Virus record (IMG/VR): IMGVR_UViG_3300048929_000150 | Location: 1 to 28,438 of that record | DNA from: a virus | Strand: one strand, 5' to 3' | DNA: 28,438 bases | Shown here: positions 1-6,886 of the stretch, one piece after another | Layout: each line of letters starts with the position of its first letter | Position numbering within the stretch: position 1 is the stretch's first letter | Made by a program: the position numbers and the translations under genes | Notes under the pieces: generated by a model | What the model saw: the letters and a program-made list of their open reading frames with translations, nothing else | Databases searched by the model: none | What the model was told of the DNA's origin: nothing

Positions 1-12
1 CCCTACTCGTGC

Positions 13-57
13 AACCGTGCAGGGCGGTGTGCTGGCTGCACGGTTATTGAGTTTTTT
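13..57 (+). terminator. 10-bp perfect inverted repeat, probable terminator
   Basis: AACCGTGCAG (13-22) pairs perfectly with CTGCACGGTT (36-45) across a 13-nt loop. A run of six T follows at 52-57, six nt beyond the stem. It could end a transcript entering from the left, but the offset T run is imperfect and an operator is also possible. Confidence 0.45.
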
Positions 58-152
58 ATTCGGGCAACGGGCACTGTGCAAATGGGCAGGTGAAATACAA
101 CTTGGAACAAGCGCTGGCCCAATCGCATTTGCTGATCTTAAGGAGAATGCAA

Positions 153-332
153 ATGCCCGATAACAAGATTGAGCCTTACACCGTCGAACAGCTACAACAG
201 CAATATGCTGTTAGCCTGCAGGTGGCAGTGGGTGTGATGGAGCAGTTCAGTGGTGACAGGTCCAGAATTGACAAGTTCCTCAAGCGGTGGCCGCAAAAAA
301 GAGCAAAGCCAGTTTCCGCTTCAAAGAACTGA
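153..332 (+). CDS. small DUF3606-like protein
   Basis: This 59-residue protein begins MPDNKIEPYTVEQLQQQYAV. The start at 153 is chosen because TAAGGAG (139-145) lies 7 nt upstream; in-frame starts at 147 and 90 are less well placed. The MPDNK opening, the central helix and the final segment (residues 29-42) resemble the short DUF3606 proteins common in Rhizobiales. Their function is unknown, and the match is made by eye. The gene is closed by a strong terminator at 361 and is probably the last gene of a short leftward-entering unit. No DNA-binding motif is clear. Confidence 0.6.
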   Translation: MPDNKIEPYTVEQLQQQYAVSLQVAVGVMEQFSGDRSRIDKFLKRWPQKRAKPVSASKN

Positions 333-360
333 CATATCGCTCCACAGACGAGTATTTGGA

Positions 361-388
361 AGCCCTGCATCTCGCGGGGCTTTTTTTG
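361..388 (+). terminator. rho-independent terminator
   Basis: AGCCCTGC (361-368) pairs with GCGGGGCT (374-381) with one G-U wobble and a 5-nt loop, followed directly by a run of seven T. It separates the DUF3606-like gene from the nuclease gene. Confidence 0.85.
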
Positions 389-468
389 TGTCGCCAAATT
401 TATTTCGCTACACCACAAGACGTTTTGCTCCAGTTTCCTAATATTACCCTCATGACCAAGGAGGGTTC

Positions 469-942
469 ATGCGCAAGTCACAGCAGACCACCCGCATTGA
501 CGGAAAGCGTGTCGTTATTCGCACCAGCACTAGCGGCAAGGTTACGGTCGCTGACGCACCGATCAAGGAAAGCGAAGGGCAGGCCGCCCAAGTAAGAGCG
601 CTGCGGGCACTTCCAGAATACGGCCGCCAGTTCTTGTTGGCTGGAGATATGAACAGCGCCAAACGCGGACCACGCGCACAAGCCGAAGCAGCGGCCACCG
701 GTCTCACACCTGGCGAGGCGGATCTCCGCATTTACATCAACGGCGGCAAGCTGCGGATGATTGAGAACAAGGTCGGCAAAGGCCGGTTGTCTCCGGCTCA
801 AGTTGTGCGTCATGCATCTCTCGCAAGACTAGGCCATCCCGTTGAAGTCGTGCGCTTCACCTCGACACATGAGGCCGCGTCAAAGGCCGTGTCACTCGTC
901 AGGCAGTGGCTGGCCGATAACGACAATCGGCATGGAGGGTGA
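469..942 (+). CDS. VRR-NUC domain nuclease
   Basis: This 157-residue protein carries a VRR-NUC (virus-type replication-repair nuclease, PD-(D/E)XK superfamily) domain at about residues 67-135. The visible catalytic pattern is GEADLRIY (D85), then IENK (E99, K101), then a GRLSPAQ segment with the conserved Q111. Family members cut branched or recombining DNA and in phages often stand alone at the end of a replication module. The start has a near-ideal AAGGAGGG (458-465). The gene is followed after 6 nt by an unrelated small gene, suggesting one transcript down to the terminator at 2218. Metal-dependent nuclease activity is expected from the intact motif; its substrate here is unknown. Confidence 0.88.
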   Translation: MRKSQQTTRIDGKRVVIRTSTSGKVTVADAPIKESEGQAAQVRALRALPEYGRQFLLAGDMNSAKRGPRAQAEAAATGLTPGEADLRIYINGGKLRMIENKVGKGRLSPAQVVRHASLARLGHPVEVVRFTSTHEAASKAVSLVRQWLADNDNRHGG

Positions 943-948
943 GGGCGA

Positions 949-1398
949 ATGAAGCCATTGCTGCACCGGGTAGCACGCGGAAAGCGAGAGCGCCTTGATG
1001 AGTACTGCACCCGTGTTATTACGCATCATTGTCAATCAGACATACCTGGCGCGCGGGAAGATATGATTGGCGAGGTCCTTCAATACCACCGTGACTGCAT
1101 CAGTGATTACGTAGAGCAAAAGGAACGCGATACGGCGGAAAGTGCCAGTCGCCATTTGGAGGCGAGGCTAACAGCGGGACTAGCCGAACTCGAGAAATAC
1201 AAGGCCGCATACCTTTCCATAAAAGCCAACATGCCGACGTCCATACCGCTTCGCCAAGCGGAAGAAGGGTGCCTCAAGTCTTTCAATCTAGCTCGTGAGA
1301 AAGCGGCAATGCTTATGGAGGACGAGGGCGGCCAGCCCACGTCAGCGAGCGAAGCGATTAGAGCACTTCCAGACCCCAAGCCACGATGGAGCAAGTGA
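949..1398 (+). CDS. helical protein of unknown function
   Basis: I do not recognise this 149-residue protein. It is almost entirely predicted helix, rich in Glu, Lys and Arg, with a likely coiled-coil stretch around residues 55-90, and a Pro-containing C-terminal tail (PDPKPRWSK). It begins 6 nt after the nuclease gene, with GAGGG just upstream, and its TGA overlaps the ATG of the next gene (TGATG at 1396-1400). The order nuclease, helical protein, HTH-like protein, tRNAs, packaging genes suggests a middle-phase function such as regulation or a cofactor of its neighbours, but nothing in the sequence fixes this. Confidence 0.75.
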   Translation: MKPLLHRVARGKRERLDEYCTRVITHHCQSDIPGAREDMIGEVLQYHRDCISDYVEQKERDTAESASRHLEARLTAGLAELEKYKAAYLSIKANMPTSIPLRQAEEGCLKSFNLAREKAAMLMEDEGGQPTSASEAIRALPDPKPRWSK

Positions 1399-2165
1399 TG
1401 AAAGCAACGAAAACTAAGGTCGTCTTGAGCGCAACAACAGGTCGACCAGTTGAGAGCATTGGGCAAATGATCCGGGATGCGAAGCCCGTCGTTGATGATC
1501 GGAAGAAAGCGGAGGCCAGAGCGATGAAAATTCAGACGAGCCGGATCGGCAAACGTCAATCGAAAGGCGAGGACTGGAGTGGCGCAGCGAACGACAATGT
1601 CTCGATGCCAGCGATCCGTTGGTTGCTGACGCAGAAGAAAGACGAACTCCTAAAGCCATTGCTCGCATATATTCGGCTGGACCGGGAAGCAAACAGCGGA
1701 GCGGAGATCATTGGAAACACATACACAACCCAAGATCTTTTGCAGGTGGACCAAAATACGTGGATCGATCCGAAGACTGGTGAACTCAAGTACAAAGGAG
1801 AGCGCAGGCTGACAGGAATTGATTTCACGGGCCGCGAACACGCAGGAAAAGCGAAGACGGATCCCATGCAGGTCAAGAAGGCGCCAGCAGCGGTCCCCAA
1901 GCCATTCATGGGCGATAAACCCGTGATTGAACGGTTGGATGCCAAGCCGAAGCTCGAGCGCCTGCGGGCTGCGCTGGGACCACTACTAGAGCCATTCGAG
2001 GAATTGGCGTTATACGGAAAGAAGCTTGAAGCCGTGGGTTGGACTGCGGGTGCGTCAAATGAACGAGCGGCAATGTCAATCGGCGGCTCAATCCTGCTGA
2101 TGGGACTATCTTGTGTGGCTGGGGAACTGATCGCCATGAGGCGTCAAGAACGGATAGCCGCTTAG
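1398..2165 (+). CDS. candidate HTH late-gene regulator
   Basis: This 255-residue protein is most likely translated from the ATG at 1398, which overlaps the previous stop and has GGAG (1388-1391) 6 nt upstream. An in-frame ATG at 1386 is less well placed. The N-terminal half is basic and low in recognisable structure and includes the AANDN sequence at 63-67. The C-terminal part (about 190-240, containing LYGKKLEAVGWTAGASNERA) has the spacing of a helix-turn-helix, as in many alphaproteobacterial phage regulators placed just before the packaging genes. A role in switching on late transcription is inference. The gene ends 52 nt before a strong terminator. Confidence 0.72.
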   Translation: MKATKTKVVLSATTGRPVESIGQMIRDAKPVVDDRKKAEARAMKIQTSRIGKRQSKGEDWSGAANDNVSMPAIRWLLTQKKDELLKPLLAYIRLDREANSGAEIIGNTYTTQDLLQVDQNTWIDPKTGELKYKGERRLTGIDFTGREHAGKAKTDPMQVKKAPAAVPKPFMGDKPVIERLDAKPKLERLRAALGPLLEPFEELALYGKKLEAVGWTAGASNERAAMSIGGSILLMGLSCVAGELIAMRRQERIAA

Positions 2166-2217
2166 CTGTACAGCAAAATTCAGTGCGAACCGGTACTTGT
2201 ATAAGGTTCCTTTTGAA

Positions 2218-2243
2218 AGGTCGCCAAGGCGGCCTCTTTTTTT
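2218..2243 (+). terminator. rho-independent terminator
   Basis: AGGTCGCC and GGCGGCCT (within 2218-2235) form a GC-rich stem with one G-U pair and a tight loop, followed after a C by seven T (2237-2243). It ends the nuclease-to-regulator unit and isolates it from the RNA genes. Confidence 0.85.
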
Positions 2244-2412
2244 GTCGCCCCAGCCTCAGGTTATCCAGGCGAAGGACGCGCGACAGAGCCTCGGCCAGCG
2301 ATGAGCCGGGGCTAACTATCCAAATGGCCGACCCAATCCTCTGCTTGCAAGCTTGGCCCTGAATTAACAGGCATGCACCACGGACGCGTGGTTGCTGGTC
2401 GGGATCCTTTAT
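2244..2412 (+). other. non-coding spacer with two hairpins
   Basis: No credible gene lies here. Two hairpins are visible. AGCCTCGGC (2287-2295) pairs with GCCGGGGCT (2305-2313) with one wobble and a 9-nt loop. ACCACG (2377-2382) pairs perfectly with CGTGGT (2387-2392) around GACG. Neither has a T run. The segment presumably holds the promoter and leader of the tRNA cluster, but I found no convincing -35/-10 pair. Confidence 0.4.
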
Positions 2413-2489
2413 CGTGGAGTAGAGCAGTCCGGTAGCTCGCCAGCCTCATAAGCTGGAGGCCGTGAGTTCAAATCTCACCTCCGCAACCA
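2413..2489 (+). tRNA. initiator tRNA-fMet (anticodon CAT)
   Basis: This is a complete 77-nt cloverleaf with an encoded CCA (2487-2489). The acceptor stem CGTGGAG/CTCCGCA starts with an unpaired C1 x A72, the hallmark of bacterial initiator tRNA. The D stem has A11-T24, another initiator feature. The anticodon CAT is at 2447-2449 within CTCATAA, and the T arm is GTGAG-TTCAAAT-CTCAC. The anticodon stem is CCAGC/GCTGG, giving pairs A29-U41, G30-C40 and C31-G39 instead of the usual three G-C pairs. It lies between phage genes, so it is phage-borne. It could supply or modulate translation initiation in the infected cell. Confidence 0.92.
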
Positions 2490-2527
2490 ATCCCATGCGC
2501 GTTCTCCTCCGCTTGCATGGTGATCGT

Positions 2528-2600
2528 GCGGCTGGTTGTAGTGTGACCCTGTTAGCCAACGCTCGACAGGTAGTGCACGCTCCCAGCCGCTTTTGCTTTT
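2528..2600 (+). terminator. structured element with terminator-like tail
   Basis: GCGGCTGG (2528-2535) pairs perfectly with CCAGCCGC (2583-2590), and TTTTGCTTTT follows. The enclosed 47 nt can fold further, with ACCCTGT pairing with ACAGGT around a 13-nt loop and GTG facing CAC. It may be a bulky terminator after the initiator tRNA or a small structured RNA; the next tRNA starts 3 nt after the T-rich tail. Confidence 0.45.
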
Positions 2601-2603
2601 AAT

Positions 2604-2691
2604 GGATAGTTGGCAGAGCGGTAATGCAGCAGTTTGCTAAACTGTAGAGCCTTCCTAGGTTCCGTTGGTTCAATCCCAACACTATCCGCCA
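2604..2691 (+). tRNA. tRNA-Ser (anticodon GCT)
   Basis: This is an 88-nt class II tRNA. The acceptor is GGATAGT/ACTATCC, followed by G and an encoded CCA (2689-2691). The anticodon GCT (2636-2638) lies in the loop TTGCTAA on stem GCAGT/ACTGT, with one G-U pair. A long variable arm follows, and the T arm is GTTGG-TTCAATC-CCAAC. GCT reads AGC and AGU serine codons. The long variable arm supports the serine call. Confidence 0.9.
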
Positions 2692-2696
2692 ATTCT

Positions 2697-2782
2697 GGAA
2701 GGCGCCGCTAAATGGTTGGCAATCGGTCTTGAAAACCGAGGGGGCCGCAAGGTCAGGGGTTCGATTCCTCAGTCTTCCGCCA
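2697..2782 (+). tRNA. tRNA-Ser (anticodon TGA)
   Basis: This 86-nt class II tRNA lies only 5 nt after the first serine tRNA. The acceptor is GGAAGGC/GTCTTCC with one G-U pair, and CCA is encoded (2780-2782). Stem TCGGT/ACCGA carries the loop CTTGAAA with anticodon TGA (2730-2732), reading UCA and other UCN codons. A long GC-rich variable arm is present. The T stem has one A x A mismatch at its base, so it is slightly degenerate but probably functional. Confidence 0.88.
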
Positions 2783-2801
2783 TACACATAAGGCAACACC
2801 A

Positions 2802-3119
2802 ATGCCCAAGCCATACGGTCGCTCAGCCGAGGCGGCGCAATATCGTCGCCTATACAAAACTTCGCGTTGGCAGAGCATGCGTGCCGTGCAGCTTGCTGCT
2901 GAACCGTTGTGTCGTTTCTGCCTGGCTATCGAGGATGTCACCGAGGCGACGGTGTGCGACCACGTCAGGCCACATAAGGGCGACGAAGCTTTGTTCTTCG
3001 ACCCTAACAATCTGCAATCACTCTGTGCTCCATGTCACGACACATTGAAGGCACGCATTGAGCGAGGCCAGCAGGCTGTTGTGATTGGGGTGGATGGGTA
3101 TCCGATAGAGATAATGTAA
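2802..3119 (+). CDS. HNH endonuclease (packaging-associated)
   Basis: This 105-residue protein has the HNH fold built on two zinc knuckles, CRFC (C37, C40) and CAPC (C75, C78). The catalytic motif is CDHVRPHKGD (D53, H54), then N70 and the final H79. The length and the pattern match the single-domain HNH proteins encoded next to phage terminases. In HK97-type phages such a protein (gp74) works with the terminase in cutting DNA at cos. Its position between the tRNAs and the small terminase fits that role. A basic N-terminus and a short C-terminal beta tail are the only other features. The motif is intact, so activity is expected. Confidence 0.9.
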   Translation: MPKPYGRSAEAAQYRRLYKTSRWQSMRAVQLAAEPLCRFCLAIEDVTEATVCDHVRPHKGDEALFFDPNNLQSLCAPCHDTLKARIERGQQAVVIGVDGYPIEIM

Positions 3120-3176
3120 AGCTTCAAGAAACATCGAAAAATCATTGATTTAATTTGATTTTGTTTTGTTTTGCGC

Positions 3177-3205
3177 TTGACTTTCGCATCTATATTTGAT
3201 ATTCT
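3177..3205 (+). promoter_or_regulatory. candidate sigma70-type promoter for the late operon
   Basis: TTGACT (3177-3182) and TATTCT (3200-3205) are separated by exactly 17 bp inside an AT-rich stretch. This lies about 140 bp upstream of the small terminase start. It is the best promoter-like sequence seen in the window and could start the packaging/head transcript. Confidence 0.6.
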
Positions 3206-3214
3206 GGATGATTT

Positions 3215-3330
3215 TGCCGACCTAGAGGGGTGGGTCGAATCTCTGGGGCGGCCGGTCGCAGGACCGCCGGGGTAACACAACGAAATCGCTAACACAGATT
3301 TTTGCCTAGCGTGTGCGCAAGCGCGCGTGC
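3215..3330 (+). other. candidate cos / packaging-initiation region
   Basis: This non-coding stretch lies between the HNH and small-terminase genes. It has a G-rich segment with GAGGGGTGGGTCGAATCTCT, a hairpin CGGTC-GCAG-GACCG with flanking GC, and then an alternating purine-pyrimidine run (about 3310-3332). In HK97-type phages with an HNH partner the cos site lies here. The exact nick positions cannot be read from sequence alone. Confidence 0.4.
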
Positions 3331-3344
3331 GCGAGAGGTTTTGC

Positions 3345-3800
3345 ATGCCTAGAAAGAAAAACCGCGTTGATAGCGTGGCCGAGGCCGTGCGAATTGCTTC
3401 TGTTGCGACGGAGGAGTTCGCGCTCCCTGAAAACGTGCCACTCGATGACACGGACATCCCATTCTTCAACAACGTCATTGCTGAATATGCCCGTGCCGAG
3501 TGGTCAGCACACCAGCTTGAAATCGCCGCGATGCTGGCAAGAACGATGGCTGACCTAGTGAGGGAGCAAGGCCTGCTCCGGACCGAGGGCGCCGTTTCCT
3601 ACAGCGAAAAAGGCACGCCGGTTGCAAACCCGCGCAAAGCAATCGTGCAGATGCACGCATCATCCATCCTTTCGTTTCGTCGATCTTTGGCGCTGCATGC
3701 GCGCGCCGTTCAGGGCGAGGCACGCGATGCCGTGAAGCGACGTGAGGCTGCAAAAGATATTGAGGCAGGTGCGACATCGGACGACGAACTGCTTGCCTGA
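3345..3800 (+). CDS. terS: terminase small subunit
   Basis: This 151-residue protein is translated from ATG 3345, which has GAGAGG (3333-3338) 6 nt upstream. An in-frame GTG at 3327 lies before the ribosome site and is rejected. It is mainly helical. The segment with KGTPVANPRKAIVQMHASSI (about residues 90-109) is typical of P27-like small terminases, and the C-terminus is acidic. The small subunit recognises the packaging start (here probably the cos region just upstream) and recruits the large subunit. It is followed after 14 nt by that subunit. Confidence 0.87.
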   Translation: MPRKKNRVDSVAEAVRIASVATEEFALPENVPLDDTDIPFFNNVIAEYARAEWSAHQLEIAAMLARTMADLVREQGLLRTEGAVSYSEKGTPVANPRKAIVQMHASSILSFRRSLALHARAVQGEARDAVKRREAAKDIEAGATSDDELLA

Positions 3801-3814
3801 TTGGAGCTTAGTGC

Positions 3815-5470
3815 ATGACCGGCCAAATCCTAAGTTGGCCGCCCAATGTGCTGGAGGCCATAAAGAGCGGTCCGATACCAGTCAGGAGAGACTGGCGTAA
3901 CCTTCCTGTCGCTGAGCTAACTCGCGGCGAAAAGGTCTGCCGATTTATCGAGACGTTTCTGGTTGTGCCTGAGGGTGATCTGGTCGGCCAGCCGATACGT
4001 CTGTTGGCATTCCAAGAGTGCTTCATCCTTGCGGTCTACGATAATCCGCATGGGACGGGCAGGGCGTACCTGTCTATCGCACGTAAGAATTCGAAGACGG
4101 CAACAATCGCATGTCTTTTGCTGGCCCACATTGTAGGGCCGGAAGCGTTCCCAAACAGCCGCATGATGTCTGGTGCTCGGTCACGCAAGCAAGCGGCTGA
4201 GGTATACAACTACGCCAGCAAAATGCTGTTGTTGTCACAGCAACTGAACAAGAAATATCGCCTGGTCCCGTCCAGCAAGACCATTGTTGGTTTGAGCAAG
4301 GCGGTTGAATATCAGGCCAGTTCGGCCGAAGCCAAAAGCGCGCACGGTGGATCTCCATTGGTCGCCATCCTCGACGAGGTTGGCCAGATCAAAGGTCCGC
4401 ACGACGACTTCGTAGAAGCGATTGTCACTTCGCAAGGCGCCTACGGCGACAAAGCGATGATCTTCGCTATTTCGACACAGGCTGCCACCGACGGTGATTT
4501 GTTTTCCCGCTGGCTGGATGACGCTGAAGCATCCAAAGCCCCGCGCACAGTGTCGCATCTCTATACGGCTGAGGCCGATTGCGACGTGATGGATGAGGAA
4601 GCTTGGAAGGCAGCCAATCCGGCGCTTGGATATTTCAAGTCTGTTTCATCGGTTCGCGATGACGCTGAACGCGCATCGCGCATGCCGACCGAAGAAGCCA
4701 GTTTTCGCTGGCTACATCTCAATCAAAGGATTGACGCCAATGCACCGTTTGTGTCGCCGGCTATTTGGCGAGCGTGTAACGCTGGAGTTGTGGACTTTGA
4801 TGGTCTCCCTGTCTTTGGTGGGCTCGACCTTTCTGAGGTAAGCGACTTGACTGCTCTGGTGTTGATGGCGCCAAAAGAGCAGGAAGGCAAAACAGTCTGG
4901 CACGTGAAGCCGACGTTCTGGTTGCCGGGTGACAATATTCGCGCCAAGGCCAAAGCAGATCGTGTTCCTTACGACATCTGGCACAAGAGCGAACTGCTAG
5001 ACGCGGCGCCTGGCAAGACAGTCGATTACGAATTCGTCGCCAATTACCTGCGCGATGTGTTCGAGGATATGGACATCCGCAAGATCGCGTTTGACCGGTG
5101 GAACTTCAGACATCTCAAGCCATGGCTTCAAAAGGCTGGCTTCACAGACGAACAGCTCGAAGGTGACGACGCTGTATTCCAGCCATTCGGGCAGGGGTTC
5201 GCGTCGATGTCACCGGCCTTGCGAGAGCTTGAGGGTATCATCCTCAACGGCAATCTTGCGCACGGCGATCACCCGGTTCTGACGATGTGCATGATGAATG
5301 CTACGGTCAAATCGGATCCTGCAGGCAACAGAAAACTGATCAAGCATAACCGAGAACGCCGCATCGACGGCGCGGTTGCGCTGACAATGGCAACGGCTAT
5401 GGCCGGTAGTTACGAAAGCGGCAATTCAGGCCCGTCGATCTATAAAACCCGAGGTTTCGTCGAGATATGA
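3815..5470 (+). CDS. terL: terminase large subunit
   Basis: This 551-residue protein is of the HK97/Terminase_1 type. The ATPase part has a Walker A-like ARKNSKTA (89-96, lacking the classical Gly pattern, as is usual in this family), Walker B VAILDE (183-188, D187 and E188) and a coupling motif ISTQA (219-223). The RNase H-like nuclease part shows D338 (GGLDLS), D427 (FDRWN) and D518 (RIDGA). It drives ATP-dependent DNA translocation into the prohead and cuts the concatemer. GGAG at 3803-3806 serves as ribosome site. Its TGA overlaps the ATG of the next gene. Length and motifs are normal. Confidence 0.97.
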   Translation: MTGQILSWPPNVLEAIKSGPIPVRRDWRNLPVAELTRGEKVCRFIETFLVVPEGDLVGQPIRLLAFQECFILAVYDNPHGTGRAYLSIARKNSKTATIACLLLAHIVGPEAFPNSRMMSGARSRKQAAEVYNYASKMLLLSQQLNKKYRLVPSSKTIVGLSKAVEYQASSAEAKSAHGGSPLVAILDEVGQIKGPHDDFVEAIVTSQGAYGDKAMIFAISTQAATDGDLFSRWLDDAEASKAPRTVSHLYTAEADCDVMDEEAWKAANPALGYFKSVSSVRDDAERASRMPTEEASFRWLHLNQRIDANAPFVSPAIWRACNAGVVDFDGLPVFGGLDLSEVSDLTALVLMAPKEQEGKTVWHVKPTFWLPGDNIRAKAKADRVPYDIWHKSELLDAAPGKTVDYEFVANYLRDVFEDMDIRKIAFDRWNFRHLKPWLQKAGFTDEQLEGDDAVFQPFGQGFASMSPALRELEGIILNGNLAHGDHPVLTMCMMNATVKSDPAGNRKLIKHNRERRIDGAVALTMATAMAGSYESGNSGPSIYKTRGFVEI

Positions 5471-5640
5471 TCATATCGAACATGGCACGAGCTGCCGTGA
5501 TCGTTAGGGACGCGCTCGGCGTTTCCGCGGTTGCTTCAATTGCTTACGGCGCTTGGCTTATCTACCCGCCTGCAGGTTTTATCGTCGGCGGTGTTCTGAT
5601 CCTGGCAGGTGTTATCGCATCGGCACGAGGCGGCAACTGA
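5467..5640 (+). CDS. small two-helix membrane protein
   Basis: This 57-residue protein starts at ATG 5467 overlapping the large-terminase stop, and its TGA overlaps the portal ATG (TGATG). Two hydrophobic stretches are visible, around residues 17-33 (VASIAYGAWLIY) and 37-52 (AGFIVGGVLILAGVIAS), so it is probably an inner-membrane hairpin. Translational coupling on both sides argues that it is real. Small membrane proteins between large terminase and portal recur in related phages, but no function is known to me. Confidence 0.75.
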   Translation: MIISNMARAAVIVRDALGVSAVASIAYGAWLIYPPAGFIVGGVLILAGVIASARGGN

Positions 5641-6875
5641 TGGCGGGATTGTTTGGCGCTTTAGCGCGGCCCAAGGCCGCTACCAATGAGCATCGCAGCT
5701 TGACGATGGAAGAGTGGAGCCGACTTGCAGGAGGCGGCACACTGTCCAAAACGGGTGTTTATGTCTCGGCCGAAACGGCACTGAAATACACTACGGTTCT
5801 GATCTGCGTGCGTGTGCTTGCGGAGAGTGTCGCGAGTTTGCCTTGTATTCTCTACAAGCGCAGGGCAGACGGCGGCAAAGACCGCGCGACCGAGCATCCA
5901 CTATACAAAGTGCTCCACGATCAGGCGAACAGCTGGAACACGGCGTTTGAGTACACCGAAGGCACGATGACCAACCTCGCGACGCGGGGTAACGGTTATG
6001 CCTACGTGGAGCGCAACCGAAAAGGCCAGACGATTGGTCTTGTGCCGCTTAATCCGGATGGCGTGACTATCAGTCAGGCTTTCGATTGGTCGCCGAAATA
6101 CGAAGTGACTATGCCCGACAACAAGCGGGCAAAGCTATCCTTGAAGGACATGCACCATATCCGCGGCCCTTTGCCAAAGGGGTATGTCGGTCAGTCGATG
6201 ATTTCTCTGGCGCGCGAGGCGATCGGCCTTGGCATGGCGGCGGAATCGTTCGGCTCCAACATGTATCGCAATGGCGTGAAGCCCACAGGCGTGCTGAGGC
6301 ATCCGAAACAGATCGGCGTAGAAGCGACCGAGAACCTACGACAGCAATTCGCCGACAGATATGCAGGCCTTGAGAACAGCGGCAAGCCATTGCTGCTCGA
6401 GGAGGGCATGGACTGGGTGTCGATGAACATCGCGCCCAAAGACGCCGAGTTCATTGCCGGCCGAAAGTTCCAGCGATCAGAGATCGCCGGTATTTTCCGA
6501 GTGCCAGCGCATCTGGTGAATGATCTTGAGAAGGCGACATTCTCGAATATCGAGCATCAGTCGCTAGATTTCGTCATCTACAGCTTGCGGCCGTGGCTCG
6601 TCAGATGGGAACAAGCTGCCAATCGAGATCTGCTTACCGAGCAGGATAGGGCGGATGGCTACTTCTGCGAGTTCTTAATGGACGCGATGCTGCGTGGTGA
6701 CACCAAGGCACGTTACGAAGCCTACAGCTCGGCAATCCAGAACAAATGGATGAACGCTAACGAAGCGCGCATCAAGGAAAACATGAACCCGCGCGAAGGC
6801 GGCGACGTGTTCGAAAATCCAGCCATTCAAGTCGACGCGGTGCCTTCGCCAGCTAACGACAACGCTGCGAAATAG
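5640..6875 (+). CDS. portal protein (HK97 family)
   Basis: This 411-residue portal protein starts at ATG 5640, coupled to the preceding stop; an earlier in-frame start at 5553 would overlap the small membrane gene. HK97-portal features include the N-terminal VSAETALKYTTVLICVRVLA, the stem region with FHHIR-like MHHIRGP and the GRKFQRSEIAGIFRVPAHLV segment before the crown. The length is normal for the family (about 400). It forms the dodecameric DNA gate at one prohead vertex and docks the terminase. The C-terminal tail ends in ANDNAAK, an ending common in Rhizobiales proteins. Confidence 0.96.
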   Translation: MAGLFGALARPKAATNEHRSLTMEEWSRLAGGGTLSKTGVYVSAETALKYTTVLICVRVLAESVASLPCILYKRRADGGKDRATEHPLYKVLHDQANSWNTAFEYTEGTMTNLATRGNGYAYVERNRKGQTIGLVPLNPDGVTISQAFDWSPKYEVTMPDNKRAKLSLKDMHHIRGPLPKGYVGQSMISLAREAIGLGMAAESFGSNMYRNGVKPTGVLRHPKQIGVEATENLRQQFADRYAGLENSGKPLLLEEGMDWVSMNIAPKDAEFIAGRKFQRSEIAGIFRVPAHLVNDLEKATFSNIEHQSLDFVIYSLRPWLVRWEQAANRDLLTEQDRADGYFCEFLMDAMLRGDTKARYEAYSSAIQNKWMNANEARIKENMNPREGGDVFENPAIQVDAVPSPANDNAAK

Positions 6876-6886
6876 AAAGCTCCATA

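Noticed and set aside
1556-2137. 193-codon minus-strand frame
   Set aside because: It is the Ser-rich shadow of the regulator-like gene and has no ribosome site or domain.
2413-2489. Elongator tRNA-Met or Ile
   Set aside because: The C1 x A72 mismatch and A11-T24 pair identify an initiator tRNA.
2665-3048. 127-codon + strand frame over the serine tRNA and HNH gene
   Set aside because: It runs through a tRNA and is out of frame with the intact HNH motif.
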